Assembly: GCA_017445925.1 (NCBI GenBank)
Contig: JAFSRW010000001.1
Location: 1 to 41,702, forward strand
Origin: Bacteroidaceae bacterium
GTDB taxonomy: Bacteria; Bacteroidota; Bacteroidia; Bacteroidales; Bacteroidaceae
DNA length: 41,702 nt
Direction: 5' to 3'
Shown: piece by piece, positions 1-8,219 of the stretch
Numbering within the stretch: position 1 is the stretch's first letter
Layout of the letters: each line of letters begins with the position of its first letter
Program-made: the position numbers and the translations under genes
Notes under the pieces: model-generated
Told to the model about the DNA's origin: nothing
Database searches by the model: none
What the model saw: only the letters and a program-made list of their open reading frames with translations

Positions 1-85
1 TGTCTATGGAATTATGTCAAAGAACTTAATGCTCAAAAGGGACTTTCCAGGGCCTCAGGGACCCCGTCTCCCTCATTTGCGGGTG

Positions 86-117
86 CAAAGGTACAACATT
101 TCCGCAAAACAACAAAA
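86..117 (-). promoter_or_regulatory. Strong promoter reading off the left edge, probably of an rRNA operon
   Basis: On the minus strand there is TTTTG (113-117), a 19-bp spacer and TACCTTTG (86-93), an exact match to the Bacteroidetes sigma-ABfr pattern. The transcribed stretch that follows towards position 1 contains GTTCTTTGACAT, a word I associate with the leader in front of 16S rRNA in Bacteroidales. No rRNA body lies inside the window, so the rRNA assignment is an inference; the promoter itself is directly visible. Confidence 0.6.
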
Positions 118-195
118 TAATCTCCAACTTTTTTTTGAAAAGAATATCAGAAAAAAGATACTATACCTTATTATTATATTATTTAAGTTTCGGAG

Positions 196-396
196 GTTTT
201 AGGAGTCAAGGAGTTATCGCTTCGCTTAGGAGTTAGAGAAGTTAAAGAAGTTAAAGGAGTTATCGCGGCTAAAGCCGCTAAGACGTCACTTTAGACTTCT
301 TGTTAGCATGTGTATAACTATCGTCTTTAACTCCTGTCCGAATGGACGAGCGAAGCGATAACTCCTTTAACTCCTCTAACTTCAGAAACTTCAGTA
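196..396. repeat. Mosaic GGAGTTAAAG / GCGAAGCGATAACTCC repeat, copy 1
   Basis: The stretch is built from short words: AGGAGTTATCGCTTCGC, tandem GAAGTTAAA/GGAGTTAAA units, a small GCGGCTAAAGCCGC hairpin, then ACTTTAGACTTCTTG and AGCATGTGTATAAC, and finally reverse-complement copies of the first words. The same word set recurs at 25560-25738 and in part at 41181-41335, so it is an interspersed repeat family rather than unique sequence. There is no open frame of interest. Confidence 0.75.
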
Positions 397-423
397 TAAT
401 ACTTTTCCATTCCTCCCCTTCTT

Positions 424-461
424 GCAAAAAAGAGGATGTGACTATTAGGCCACACCCTCTT
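424..461 (-). terminator. Probable intrinsic terminator for leftward transcription
   Basis: AAGAGGATGTG (430-440) pairs with CACACCCTCTT (451-461) with a single G-T wobble around a 10-nt loop. Read on the minus strand the hairpin is followed directly by a run of six T residues. It would stop leftward transcripts before the rRNA-type promoter at 86-117. The words AAAGAGGATGTG recur near 41402. Confidence 0.55.
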
Positions 462-524
462 CATTATAAGCGATGATTGTTCGCCGGACTATTTACCAGC
501 CGTCGTTTCTCCCCGGTTTCTCCC

Positions 525-728
525 CTAACCCGAACACGGTCGCGAATGGGAATTCGCTTCACTAAAGCCGCCGTACTTGTAGCGAAGGTTCTTCATAATA
601 AACTTCACCAGCAAACGGTTCTTCCTGCGGATGATGCGCCGCTGCCAGAGGCAAATGCCCCCGAGGATTACCGCCCCGACATGCAGGGCGGAGATTATCA
701 GATCGGTATCATCACAGGAAGTAAACAT
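525..728 (-). pseudogene. Possible remnant of a TPR-membrane-AraC regulator
   Basis: A 67-codon minus-strand frame encodes a hydrophobic segment (about residues 10-28, LIISALHVGAVILGGICLW) followed by the basic run RRIIRRKNRLLVKFIMKN. This resembles the membrane segment and following juxtamembrane helix of the intact regulator at 1397-3064 (NRIISSKNHYLSQQINEAL), but no TPR region precedes it and no helix-turn-helix follows it. It ends shortly before a minus-strand terminator. A decayed regulator is my best reading; a spurious frame or an independent small membrane protein cannot be excluded. Confidence 0.35.
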
Positions 729-1396
729 TTTCGAACTGGTATTAATTTCATTAGGTTGGTTGGTACTGATTTAATAGGTAAGAATTCATCTAATTAGGCC
801 AGATTAAATTGGTATTAATTTTAAGGAAAGATTCTTTCTGCTTACAAAGTTGCGAACGTTTTTTCATTCTTGCAATAGCAAGAAGCCCCAAAAGACAAGA
901 TTGAAAGGTTTTTTAGACAAGATTTATACTCGTCAGACAAAATCTAAAGTCTTTCAGACAAAATTTATAATCCAAAAAAGCGGGGAAAAAGGGGTCACTT
1001 GCATAATCCTGTGTTTAGATTCTCAAAGAAAAACACCGCTATCGCTAAAAAACTCTCATCTATCATTTAATCATTTATCATTTGGTTCCCGTTGACGTTA
1101 TCGTTTTTCATTGTAAACGGTTTTCTCTGTTTTTCGGTTCTGTTGCTAAAGCCGTAAGGCTGTATTCGGTTTGTGAAGCAGCGAAGGCAAGGTTAACTTG
1201 GATTCGATGATTCACGGACTGAATACCAATGGGTGAAACACATGAGCGAAAGAAACGGGTTTTAAAAAGGTTTTCTTTTTATCAACGAAATTGAAGAAGA
1301 ACCTTTCGGTTTAAACATGAAGCAGTAAGTCTGACACAGGAATTTACTGGTGAGCGGGGGAAAAGTGAAAACAGTCGGAACCCTCACCTCTGAACT
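729..1396. other. Gene-free stretch of about 670 bp
   Basis: I see no convincing coding region here. It contains the 20-22-bp-spaced AGACAARAT array (893-977), a simple repeat of ATCATTT words (about 1057-1080), and otherwise AT-rich sequence without a recognisable RNA gene. It lies downstream of the stop codon of the regulator at 1397-3064. Confidence 0.6.
893..977 (+). repeat. Four AGACAARAT sites at 22/20/21-bp steps
   Basis: AGACAAGAT, AGACAAGAT, AGACAAAAT and AGACAAAAT start at 893, 915, 935 and 956. The nine-base core is conserved while most of the following 11-13 bases differ, apart from YTA after the core in the last three copies. Spacing is close to two helical turns throughout. Confidence 0.6.
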
Positions 1397-3064
1397 TTAA
1401 TCTTCAGACAACGCGGCGGTGTTACGGCGGAATTCGGTGGGACTTATGCCAAAGTGCTGACGGAAGCAACTGCTAAAATAGGCACTGCCCCCGAAACCGC
1501 AGTCGGTGGCAACCTGAGTGATGGTACACTCAGGATTATCAACAAGAATTTGGGCTGCATAGTCCAAACGCAGTTGCAGGATATAGCCGGAAATCTTGGC
1601 GTGTCCGCTGCACTTAGTGAAGACGGCGCCCACACGCTCCTTGGAAAGCTGGAAGCGATCCATGATAGTCTGGCGTTCGAAGCTAGGGTCGAGGTAGAGG
1701 CGGTCACGCACGATTATTTCGTGGATGTGCCGGAAGAGCTGCTCGTCGGTGAGCGCATTAAGGTCGTCGGGGGCGACGGCAGAGTTAAGTGAAGAGTCAG
1801 GAGTGGAAAGTGAAGAATTACCTGCCGGTATAGTATTGGACTGTTCACATTCGAGGATTTTTTTCTTATAGCTAAGTGCCTCATTAATCTGCTGCGACAG
1901 GTAGTGGTTCTTGCTGCTGATGATGCGGTTCTTGTGGAGAATGATGACGGCAAGGACCGTAACACCGACGAGAACGGCGAGGACGCTGAACAGCAGGTAG
2001 CGGTTGCGGGTATTCTCAGCCTCTTGTCGCATGATAATCTGCTCCTGCTCCTTTTCGTGATAGACGGCAGCCAACTCCTGGGCCGAATTTCTAGCCTTGC
2101 GGGTCTTCAGCGTGTCCTGAATCTCCAGCACCTGCTCATAGAGTATAGCGGCCTGCTCGCAGTTGCCCATCTTCCGATAGACCTCAGCCAGTCCCCACTT
2201 GGCGGTGTTCATCATCTCGCCTAAGGTGTCGCCCTGCTGGCGTATGCGCAGGATCAGGTTGTTATAGATGGTGACGGCCTCCTGATAGCGTCCGCGCCTC
2301 TTCATGTAGTCCACGATGAAATAGTCGCGGGTGTGGTTGCCCTCGTACTGCACGGCCTTCCATGCAGCGTAGGCCGAATCGGCGCGCTGGAAATCGCCCA
2401 TCTTAGCCTGTAAAGCCGCCATCTTGGCCAGTGCCATGCGGCGGTCTATCAGCTGCTGGTTGGGAGCAGTTCCCCAGCGCGTACCCTCCATGGTGAGCTG
2501 CAGGTTGCGCTCGTTGGTCTGCAGGGCATTGTCATAGTCCTTCATCGCGCCATACATGCTGGCCAGCATATTCAAATAGCCGTGTATCAGGTGGTCGGTG
2601 TTGTCGTGGTCGATCTTCACCATCAGGTCGATGCCCTCGTTCATGCAGTGGATGCCCTTCTCGCGGTCGCCCTCATAGAAGAGGTTCTGGCCCATCGTGA
2701 TATACGCCAACGACAGGTAGTAGTTGTTGCCCGTCTGCTCGGCCAGGTCGCGCAACTGCTGTAACCATTTGTGTTGATCAACTTTGTGCCCTGAGAGCTC
2801 GCTGGTGTTGCAGAGGCAGTTCAGTACGTTCAGCCGTTTCTCGCTGTCGGCCTGCACCTCCTTGCTGTCTAACAGTTGCAGGTACAGTTTGTAGGCATCA
2901 CGGAACTGCATACTGTTGTAAAGCGAGTCGGCCATACCCATGGTCTGGGCAAACCCAGCATGATATGAACCATCATTTGCCGTTTCCTCCGTGTTACCGA
3001 TAGCGGTGCAACCCGTCATCAGGAGCAGAATGATTAAATATATGAATTTAGATAAACGACGCAT
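1397..3064 (-). CDS. TPR-membrane-AraC family transcriptional regulator (lipoprotein-like N-terminus)
   Basis: 555 residues. The N-terminus is a signal sequence with lipobox LMTGC (Cys19). Residues about 40-345 form tetratricopeptide-like helical repeats, a single membrane span follows (about 355-375), then a coiled linker, and the last ~100 residues are an AraC-type DNA-binding domain with two helix-turn-helix motifs (RFQLSKERVGAVF and ITQVATDCGFGGSAYFSSCF). By family knowledge this layout senses something in the periplasm through the TPR domain and acts on DNA in the cytoplasm without a kinase. The lipobox would tether the sensor to the membrane at both ends, which is unusual. A TAnnTTTG element (3087-3094, minus) lies just upstream of the ATG. 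Ligand and target genes are unknown. Confidence 0.85.
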   Translation of the reverse strand: MRRLSKFIYLIILLLMTGCTAIGNTEETANDGSYHAGFAQTMGMADSLYNSMQFRDAYKLYLQLLDSKEVQADSEKRLNVLNCLCNTSELSGHKVDQHKWLQQLRDLAEQTGNNYYLSLAYITMGQNLFYEGDREKGIHCMNEGIDLMVKIDHDNTDHLIHGYLNMLASMYGAMKDYDNALQTNERNLQLTMEGTRWGTAPNQQLIDRRMALAKMAALQAKMGDFQRADSAYAAWKAVQYEGNHTRDYFIVDYMKRRGRYQEAVTIYNNLILRIRQQGDTLGEMMNTAKWGLAEVYRKMGNCEQAAILYEQVLEIQDTLKTRKARNSAQELAAVYHEKEQEQIIMRQEAENTRNRYLLFSVLAVLVGVTVLAVIILHKNRIISSKNHYLSQQINEALSYKKKILECEQSNTIPAGNSSLSTPDSSLNSAVAPDDLNALTDEQLFRHIHEIIVRDRLYLDPSFERQTIMDRFQLSKERVGAVFTKCSGHAKISGYILQLRLDYAAQILVDNPECTITQVATDCGFGGSAYFSSCFRQHFGISPTEFRRNTAALSED

Positions 3065-3200
3065 ATCTTATTACATATTTTCTCTGCAAAAATACAAAAA
3101 AATGGAAAGCAAAGAGTTAAAACTATGACTTTTATTCCTAAAATAAAAGAAAAAGTGGATTTCTCTTACAAAATGACATTGGCTTTAGTTAAAAACAACC

Positions 3201-3350
3201 TTAACGAGGCTGTGTCGAAATAAAGAGATTACATGGAAAGTTTTTGTCCGTCACGTGCGAACTCTTAGTCCGTCCCGTACGGACACGCAGTCCGTCGCTT
3301 ACGGGCTATACTTACCCAAGGTACATCTTTATTTTATACAGCTTTAAGTT
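3201..3350. mobile_element. MITE-like element with imperfect terminal inverted repeats
   Basis: The left end GAGGCTGTGTCGAAATAAAGA (about 3206-3226) and the reverse complement of the right end (AGCTGTATAAAATAAAGA, about 3326-3343) share GCTGT and AATAAAGA, with a few mismatches and one gap. About 100 bp lie between, including the 22-bp repeat array. There is no transposase and no room for one. The ends recall IS termini of the GAGGCTGT type. The length and internal minisatellite resemble MITEs such as BrickBuilt of Porphyromonas gingivalis (from memory). Target-site duplications were not established. Confidence 0.45.
3246..3311 (+). repeat. Three 22-bp repeats, core GTCCGTCNCGTACGG
   Basis: Copies begin at exactly 3246, 3268 and 3290. 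The first 15 bases are conserved (GTCCGTC, then CGTGCG, CGTACG or CTTACG) and the last 7 differ. The middle copy contains the palindrome CCGTACGG. The array sits inside the MITE-like element. Confidence 0.75.
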
Positions 3351-3367
3351 TGAGCTTCGCTCGGGTT

Positions 3368-4996
3368 TCAAGAGGGGGATTTCTTTCCTTTCTTAAGTCT
3401 GGTTTTGACTTTCAGCTTATGCATCTGGTTGGTATCTGTAAAGGAGAAGTTGCAGTACACATTCATGAGTTTGTTCTTCTCCACCACGTTTCCTACAGCC
3501 TCTGCCCCATCGCTTACTATTGTTGCCGAGATATTATGTAATGTACCTATTACACAATGTACCTTCTCCACCTCAGCATCAACCTTTCCGATGGGCAGCT
3601 TGCCACCTTTCTGTCTTCGCGTCTGGGCTGTGCGCTGTTTTGATATATCAATGTGAAAATCAGCTTGGCATGCTATTTCATCCACTTGTTTTATATCCAT
3701 AACACGTCCTAACTGGAACGAACCTGTCTCAACACCTCCGTAAAGGTATTTGTTCAAGCCATCAACAGTAAAGTTCACATCTATATCGCCCGCCTCGGTT
3801 CCCAACTTTCCCGCAAAGACCACCTTCTTGAACAGTACATCAAAACAGCCCCTGAAGGTAACCTGCCCAAGGGCGCCCAGTTGTTTCATCATGAGCTTCT
3901 TGGTGGCAAAGTGGTTCACGATACGTTCCACCACCTTGTTTTGTGCAACCATCCTTTTCACATCAAAATGTACGCGCGTCTTATGCTTATCCTTCAGATG
4001 AGTGATTCGCCCCGCTGCCTCAATACGCAGTTGTTTGTTAGTTGTTGATACATGTACATTATCAAAACGCATACCTTCCTTATCACCGCTCATAGAACAC
4101 TGGGCCAGCAAGAGAGTGGTAAAATGATTCAGTCTGGGACCGAAGGGTTGGGCTATATCCTTAAGCTGGGTAGACAGACTGATATCAGGAATAGTGTAAT
4201 GCAGCGAGTCGCCCAGCCATAGCCGACCATTGGCTAAAGTAATGATAGAGTTAGGCAGGCGCACTCTCACCTCGTTTATGCAAATGCTGTCCTTGTTGGC
4301 ATCAGCCAACAGCAATAAACTGTCCACCAGCAAACCCGACCCTCGGTCTATGGCATGAAAATCAGAGATAGATACGTGCATGGATTTATCATCTGCCGAT
4401 TGGCTCAACTTTACCTTCATGGCAGCCAGAACATCCAGATGTCCTGCATCGAAGGCTCCCCGATGTGGGCGTCCCACATTTTTCCTTGGCTTACCGTTAT
4501 CTGTCTGGTAACAGAAACTGTCGACATTGACGGTCGCCTCTTCTATGCGAAATGCTATAGGCTTCTTTTTCGCATGAGACTGATTCCCCTTAAAAGCATC
4601 TTTCAGAAACATATAGTTTGCTGTACTGTCCGAGGCAGAGGCTGGTTTGCACAACAAAGTATTCAGGCCACTCACATTAGCCTTCCTTATTACGATATTC
4701 TTGTGCCAAAGCTCACCCAGGTCCAATCCGAGTGTCAGATTCCCCATCTGGAACATCTTGCGTCCCTGCCGGTCCTCAATCTCCACATCACGCAGTGTTA
4801 CTCCACCCCTGATTGGGCTTATGCTCACGTGTCCTATGCTCAGTTCCGTTTGCAGTTGTTCTTTTAGGATGCCAACAGCGTACTGAATCAGACGGTTCTG
4901 CACCCCGTCTGTACTCAGTAACAGCATTGCAGCCAGTATAAGAACGGCTACAACACCCAGACATGCACCTATAACTTTCAACACAATTCGCATCAT
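3368..4996 (-). CDS. AsmA/TamB-N-like inner-membrane protein
   Basis: 542 residues from the double ATG at 4991-4996. The frame extends to a TTG at 5026, but that leaves a leader of only about ten bases after the promoter. One N-terminal membrane anchor (about residues 3-28) is followed by a long beta-rich region beginning TELSIGHVSISPIRGGVTLRDVEI, the signature of the AsmA-like superfamily that scaffolds lipid traffic between membranes in diderm bacteria. The usual large TamB C-terminal domain is absent, so this is a short family member. It ends in a basic tail (KKGKKSPS). Its stop codon lies about 20 bp from the MITE-like element; truncation by that element is possible but not shown. It is divergent from sppA. 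Confidence 0.7.
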   Translation of the reverse strand: MMRIVLKVIGACLGVVAVLILAAMLLLSTDGVQNRLIQYAVGILKEQLQTELSIGHVSISPIRGGVTLRDVEIEDRQGRKMFQMGNLTLGLDLGELWHKNIVIRKANVSGLNTLLCKPASASDSTANYMFLKDAFKGNQSHAKKKPIAFRIEEATVNVDSFCYQTDNGKPRKNVGRPHRGAFDAGHLDVLAAMKVKLSQSADDKSMHVSISDFHAIDRGSGLLVDSLLLLADANKDSICINEVRVRLPNSIITLANGRLWLGDSLHYTIPDISLSTQLKDIAQPFGPRLNHFTTLLLAQCSMSGDKEGMRFDNVHVSTTNKQLRIEAAGRITHLKDKHKTRVHFDVKRMVAQNKVVERIVNHFATKKLMMKQLGALGQVTFRGCFDVLFKKVVFAGKLGTEAGDIDVNFTVDGLNKYLYGGVETGSFQLGRVMDIKQVDEIACQADFHIDISKQRTAQTRRQKGGKLPIGKVDAEVEKVHCVIGTLHNISATIVSDGAEAVGNVVEKNKLMNVYCNFSFTDTNQMHKLKVKTRLKKGKKSPS

Positions 4997-5042
4997 AGAA
5001 AAGGATTTCAGTTTGATTTTCGGCAATGACGTTTATTTGGCA

Positions 5043-5072
5043 CAAAGATAAAGAATATTTTCGAAAGAACAA
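5043..5072 (-). promoter_or_regulatory. Promoter of the AsmA-like gene
   Basis: TTG (5070-5072), 19 bp, then TATCTTTG (5043-5050) on the minus strand, matching the Bacteroidetes consensus. Confidence 0.7.
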
Positions 5073-5143
5073 GCAAATATTACCTTATTTATTATATAAG
5101 AACGTTACAATCACGCAGGTTAGAGCAAAAAAAACGGGGAAAA

Positions 5144-5175
5144 TTTGGTACTAAAGCAAAGAAAGTTTACTTTTG
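5144..5175 (+). promoter_or_regulatory. Promoter of the sppA operon
   Basis: TTTG (5144-5147), a 20-bp spacer and TACTTTTG (5168-5175), about 35 bp before the sppA ATG. It is divergent from the AsmA promoter with about 70 bp between them. Confidence 0.7.
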
Positions 5176-5210
5176 TTGGAAATATCTGTTAATTTAATAA
5201 AGAAAAAAAC

Positions 5211-6986
5211 ATGAAAGATTTCTTCAAGTATGTATGTGCCACAATTGTTGGCATTATCCTGACAAGCGTTATCATGACCGTTATCTGCATCGTATCTATG
5301 GCGGGCATGATGGCAAGTGAGAACATGAGTCAACCCGTTAAAGAGAACTCCATTTTGCGTATAAAACTACAAGGCACCATCTCGGAAAAAGGCGAAGATT
5401 CCAACCCTATGGCGTTGCTTATGAATGGAGCAGACATGGAGGATATTGCCCTTGATGTGGCATTAGATGCACTGAAAAAAGCTGCCAAGAACGATAAAGT
5501 GAAAGGTATTTATCTGGAAGGAGGCATTCTCTCCTCTAATCCTGCTGAGTTGCAAGAATTACGTCAGGGACTGATTGAGTTCAAGAAAAGCGGCAAATGG
5601 ATTGTTGCATACGCCGACCAATATTCACGTGCTTCATACTATCTGTGTTCAACAGCCGACAAGGTGTACATGAACCCCATAGGTATGCTTGACTGGAGCG
5701 GTATGGCCAGCGAACCTATCTTCTACAAGGGACTGTTAGAGAAAGTGGGCGTGAAGATGCAGGTATTCAAGGTGGGAACCTACAAGAGTGCCGTTGAGCC
5801 TTTCATCTGCGACCAGATGAGCGATGCCAACCGCGAGCAGGTTACCAGTTTCCTGAACAGCATCTGGGGAAACCTGCAGAAGGATGTGGCTTCGAGCCGA
5901 AAGTTGAAAGTGGAGGCACTGAACAGTCTGGCTGACAGCCTGACCTTGCTTTCAGATCCTGAGGCTAGCGTAAAAGGCGGCTTGGTGGACAAACTTTGCT
6001 ATAAGAGCGAGGTAAAGGAAGCGCTGAAGAAGCGCCTGGAATTGAAGGAGGACGACAAACTTACCTTCACCACCTTAAACGACGTGGCCCACTCAGAGGA
6101 TTTGAACGAGAAAGTTGACGATGAGATTGCCATATATTATGCTTACGGCGAGATTGAAGACGACCGCACCTCAGGCTTCGATCAGGAACACAGCATCACC
6201 TCTAAGGAGATGACCATGGATCTGCAGAAACTGGCTAATGACAAGGATGTTAAGGCCGTAGTTATCCGCGTTAACAGTCCTGGTGGATCAGCATACGCCA
6301 GCGAACAGATTTGGCATGAGATTGAGTTGCTGAAGGCCAAGAAGCCCGTTGTGATTAGTATGGGTGGTTTGGCTGCCAGTGGCGGCTACTACATCAGTTG
6401 CGGCGCCAACAAGATTTTTGCTGAGCCCACCACACTGACCGGCAGTATTGGTATCTTTGGTATGATTCCAGATGCCAGCGAGTTAATGACAAAGAAGTTG
6501 GGCCTCACATTCGACGTGGTTAAAACCAACGCACTGAGCGACTTTGGTTCTTTTGGTCGCCCCTTCAATGAGACAGAATGTCGCCTGATGCAGGCATACG
6601 TCAACAAGGGCTATGAACTCTTTACCGGAAGGGTAGCTAAAGGCAGAGGTATGGCTCAGGATAGCGTAAAGGCTATTGCCGAAGGCAGAGTATGGACTGG
6701 CGAGCAAGCTCTGAAGCTTGGCTTGGTTGACAAACTGGGTAATCTGGAAGATGCAGTAAAGGCTGCTGCCAAGATTGCCAAGGTGGAGAAATACACCATA
6801 GGAAAATATCCTGATGCTCAGCCTTGGTACATAGGTTTGTTGGACAAGAACACTAACGACTATCTGGAAGGTCACATACGTGCTTTGTTGGGCGATGAAT
6901 ATTACAAAGCATTTGGTCTGATTCGCAACCTCAAGAATCAGAATCCTATTCAGGCCCGCATTCCTTTTGATCCGAATATTAGATAG
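5211..6986 (+). CDS. sppA: Signal peptide peptidase SppA, long (67K) form
   Basis: 591 residues, the length of the two-domain SppA class. A membrane anchor occupies about residues 8-34. Two ClpP/crotonase-like S49 domains follow. The catalytic dyad is split between them as in E. coli SppA: lysine in GTYKSAVEPF (Lys192) and serine in GLAASGGYYIS (Ser390). The family cuts left-over signal peptides in the inner membrane. It is first gene of a plus-strand run with lpxK, purine nucleoside phosphorylase and thiL, and has its own promoter. The next gene starts about 150 bp downstream, after a 61-bp tandem repeat. Confidence 0.95.
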   Translation: MKDFFKYVCATIVGIILTSVIMTVICIVSMAGMMASENMSQPVKENSILRIKLQGTISEKGEDSNPMALLMNGADMEDIALDVALDALKKAAKNDKVKGIYLEGGILSSNPAELQELRQGLIEFKKSGKWIVAYADQYSRASYYLCSTADKVYMNPIGMLDWSGMASEPIFYKGLLEKVGVKMQVFKVGTYKSAVEPFICDQMSDANREQVTSFLNSIWGNLQKDVASSRKLKVEALNSLADSLTLLSDPEASVKGGLVDKLCYKSEVKEALKKRLELKEDDKLTFTTLNDVAHSEDLNEKVDDEIAIYYAYGEIEDDRTSGFDQEHSITSKEMTMDLQKLANDKDVKAVVIRVNSPGGSAYASEQIWHEIELLKAKKPVVISMGGLAASGGYYISCGANKIFAEPTTLTGSIGIFGMIPDASELMTKKLGLTFDVVKTNALSDFGSFGRPFNETECRLMQAYVNKGYELFTGRVAKGRGMAQDSVKAIAEGRVWTGEQALKLGLVDKLGNLEDAVKAAAKIAKVEKYTIGKYPDAQPWYIGLLDKNTNDYLEGHIRALLGDEYYKAFGLIRNLKNQNPIQARIPFDPNIR

Positions 6987-6987
6987 G

Positions 6988-7139
6988 TTAGAGGTTAGGG
7001 GTTAGAGGTTAGAGAGGCCAATAGCCAACGGCCAATAGCCAAAGTTCTTAATCGGTTAGAGATTAGAGGTTAGAGAGGCCAATAGCCAACGGCCAATAGC
7101 CAAAGTTCTTAATCGGTTAGAGATTAGAGATTAGAGAAA
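6988..7139 (+). repeat. 61-bp tandem duplication of simple-repeat words
   Basis: A unit made of TTAGAGGTTAGAG, GGCCAATAGCCAAC, GGCCAATAGCC and AAAGTTCTTAATCG occurs twice with a 61-bp offset (GGCC at 7016 and 7077), then a partial third copy runs to the lpxK start codon. The (GGCCAATAGCCAAC) words also appear, in reverse complement, at 20393-20480 and inside the LRR gene near 21431-21460. Confidence 0.85.
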
Positions 7140-8219
7140 ATGGAAGGAAACCGTATTAAAATAAACGAGTGGTTACTGCCTCTTAGCTGGCTCTACGGAG
7201 TGGGCACGGATGTGCGTAACCATCTCTTTGATATGGGAATCCTTTCATCCAAGAAATATAACTTACCCATCATCAGTGTCGGCAACATTACCGTTGGTGG
7301 AACAGGCAAGACTCCTCACATTGAGTACTTAATCCGACTGCTTTCCCGAAAATACAAAGTTGCCGTACTGAGCAGAGGGTATAAAAGAAAATGTCGGGGA
7401 TATGTATTAGCCCAGCCGGACACACCAATGGAATTGATTGGCGACGAACCCTGGCAGCTAAAACAGAAGTTTCCTGAAACATACGTTGCCGTTGACGCTA
7501 ATCGCAGAAATGGTATAGAGCGATTGATGTCCGACCAGGAAACACGTGACGTACAAGTCATTCTTCTGGACGATGCCTACCAGCACCGTTATATTACGCC
7601 TAGGCTGAACATTCTGCTAATCGACTACCACCGCATGATAACGGAAGACCAGCTTCTGCCAGCTGGCCAATTGAGGGAACGGGTCTCCAACAAGAACAGG
7701 GCCAACATGGTGATTGTTACAAAGTGTCCGCGCGATCTCACGCCCATAGGGTACCGTGTAGTTCAGCAAGCTCTACACCTGAAGCCTTTCCAGAGTCTGT
7801 TCTTCAGCACCCTAAAATATAGGAACCTAAAGAAACTCTTTGGTGAGGGAGAAATGCATCTGGAACAGTTACGTAAAGACAATATACACGTGTTGCTGCT
7901 CTCTGGCATCGGAAATCCACAGCAGATGGAACAGGATATGAGAAAGTTTGCTCAACATGTGACACCTCTCTCCTACCCCGATCACCACTACTTCACATCC
8001 AAGGATGTAAAGACAATAAACCTTGCGGCACAGAAAATGCAAAAACCCATGATTGTTGTTACGACAGAGAAGGATGCCGCCCGACTCAAGAACCTGAAAG
8101 GACTAGACGAAACCATTCGCGACAACATGTATGTATTCCCCATAGAAATCGAAATCCTCAAAAACAAAGAAACTACACTAAACGAACAAATCATAAACTA
8201 TGTACACAAAAATTCTTGA
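7140..8219 (+). CDS. lpxK: Tetraacyldisaccharide 4'-kinase LpxK
   Basis: 359 residues. The enzyme phosphorylates the 4' position of the lipid A disaccharide at the inner membrane. The P-loop GNITVGGTGKTP is at residues 48-59, the N-terminal amphipathic segment WLLPLSWLYGVG precedes it, and the DDxxQHR motif appears as DDAYQHR. Length fits the family. The ATG follows directly on the AT-rich repeat spacer, with no clear Shine-Dalgarno. The last 20 bases overlap the start of the purine nucleoside phosphorylase gene, which indicates translational coupling. Confidence 0.95.
   Translation: MEGNRIKINEWLLPLSWLYGVGTDVRNHLFDMGILSSKKYNLPIISVGNITVGGTGKTPHIEYLIRLLSRKYKVAVLSRGYKRKCRGYVLAQPDTPMELIGDEPWQLKQKFPETYVAVDANRRNGIERLMSDQETRDVQVILLDDAYQHRYITPRLNILLIDYHRMITEDQLLPAGQLRERVSNKNRANMVIVTKCPRDLTPIGYRVVQQALHLKPFQSLFFSTLKYRNLKKLFGEGEMHLEQLRKDNIHVLLLSGIGNPQQMEQDMRKFAQHVTPLSYPDHHYFTSKDVKTINLAAQKMQKPMIVVTTEKDAARLKNLKGLDETIRDNMYVFPIEIEILKNKETTLNEQIINYVHKNS

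Noticed and set aside
14-202. 62-codon plus-strand frame at the left edge
   Set aside because: It covers the rRNA-type promoter and its leader on the opposite strand and shows no protein-like features.
477-797. 106-codon plus-strand frame
   Set aside because: Overlaps the minus-strand remnant that has membrane-segment similarity; its own sequence is low-complexity and unlike a folded protein.
4355-4867. 170-codon plus-strand frame
   Set aside because: Antisense to the AsmA-like gene, with no recognisable domain or promoter.
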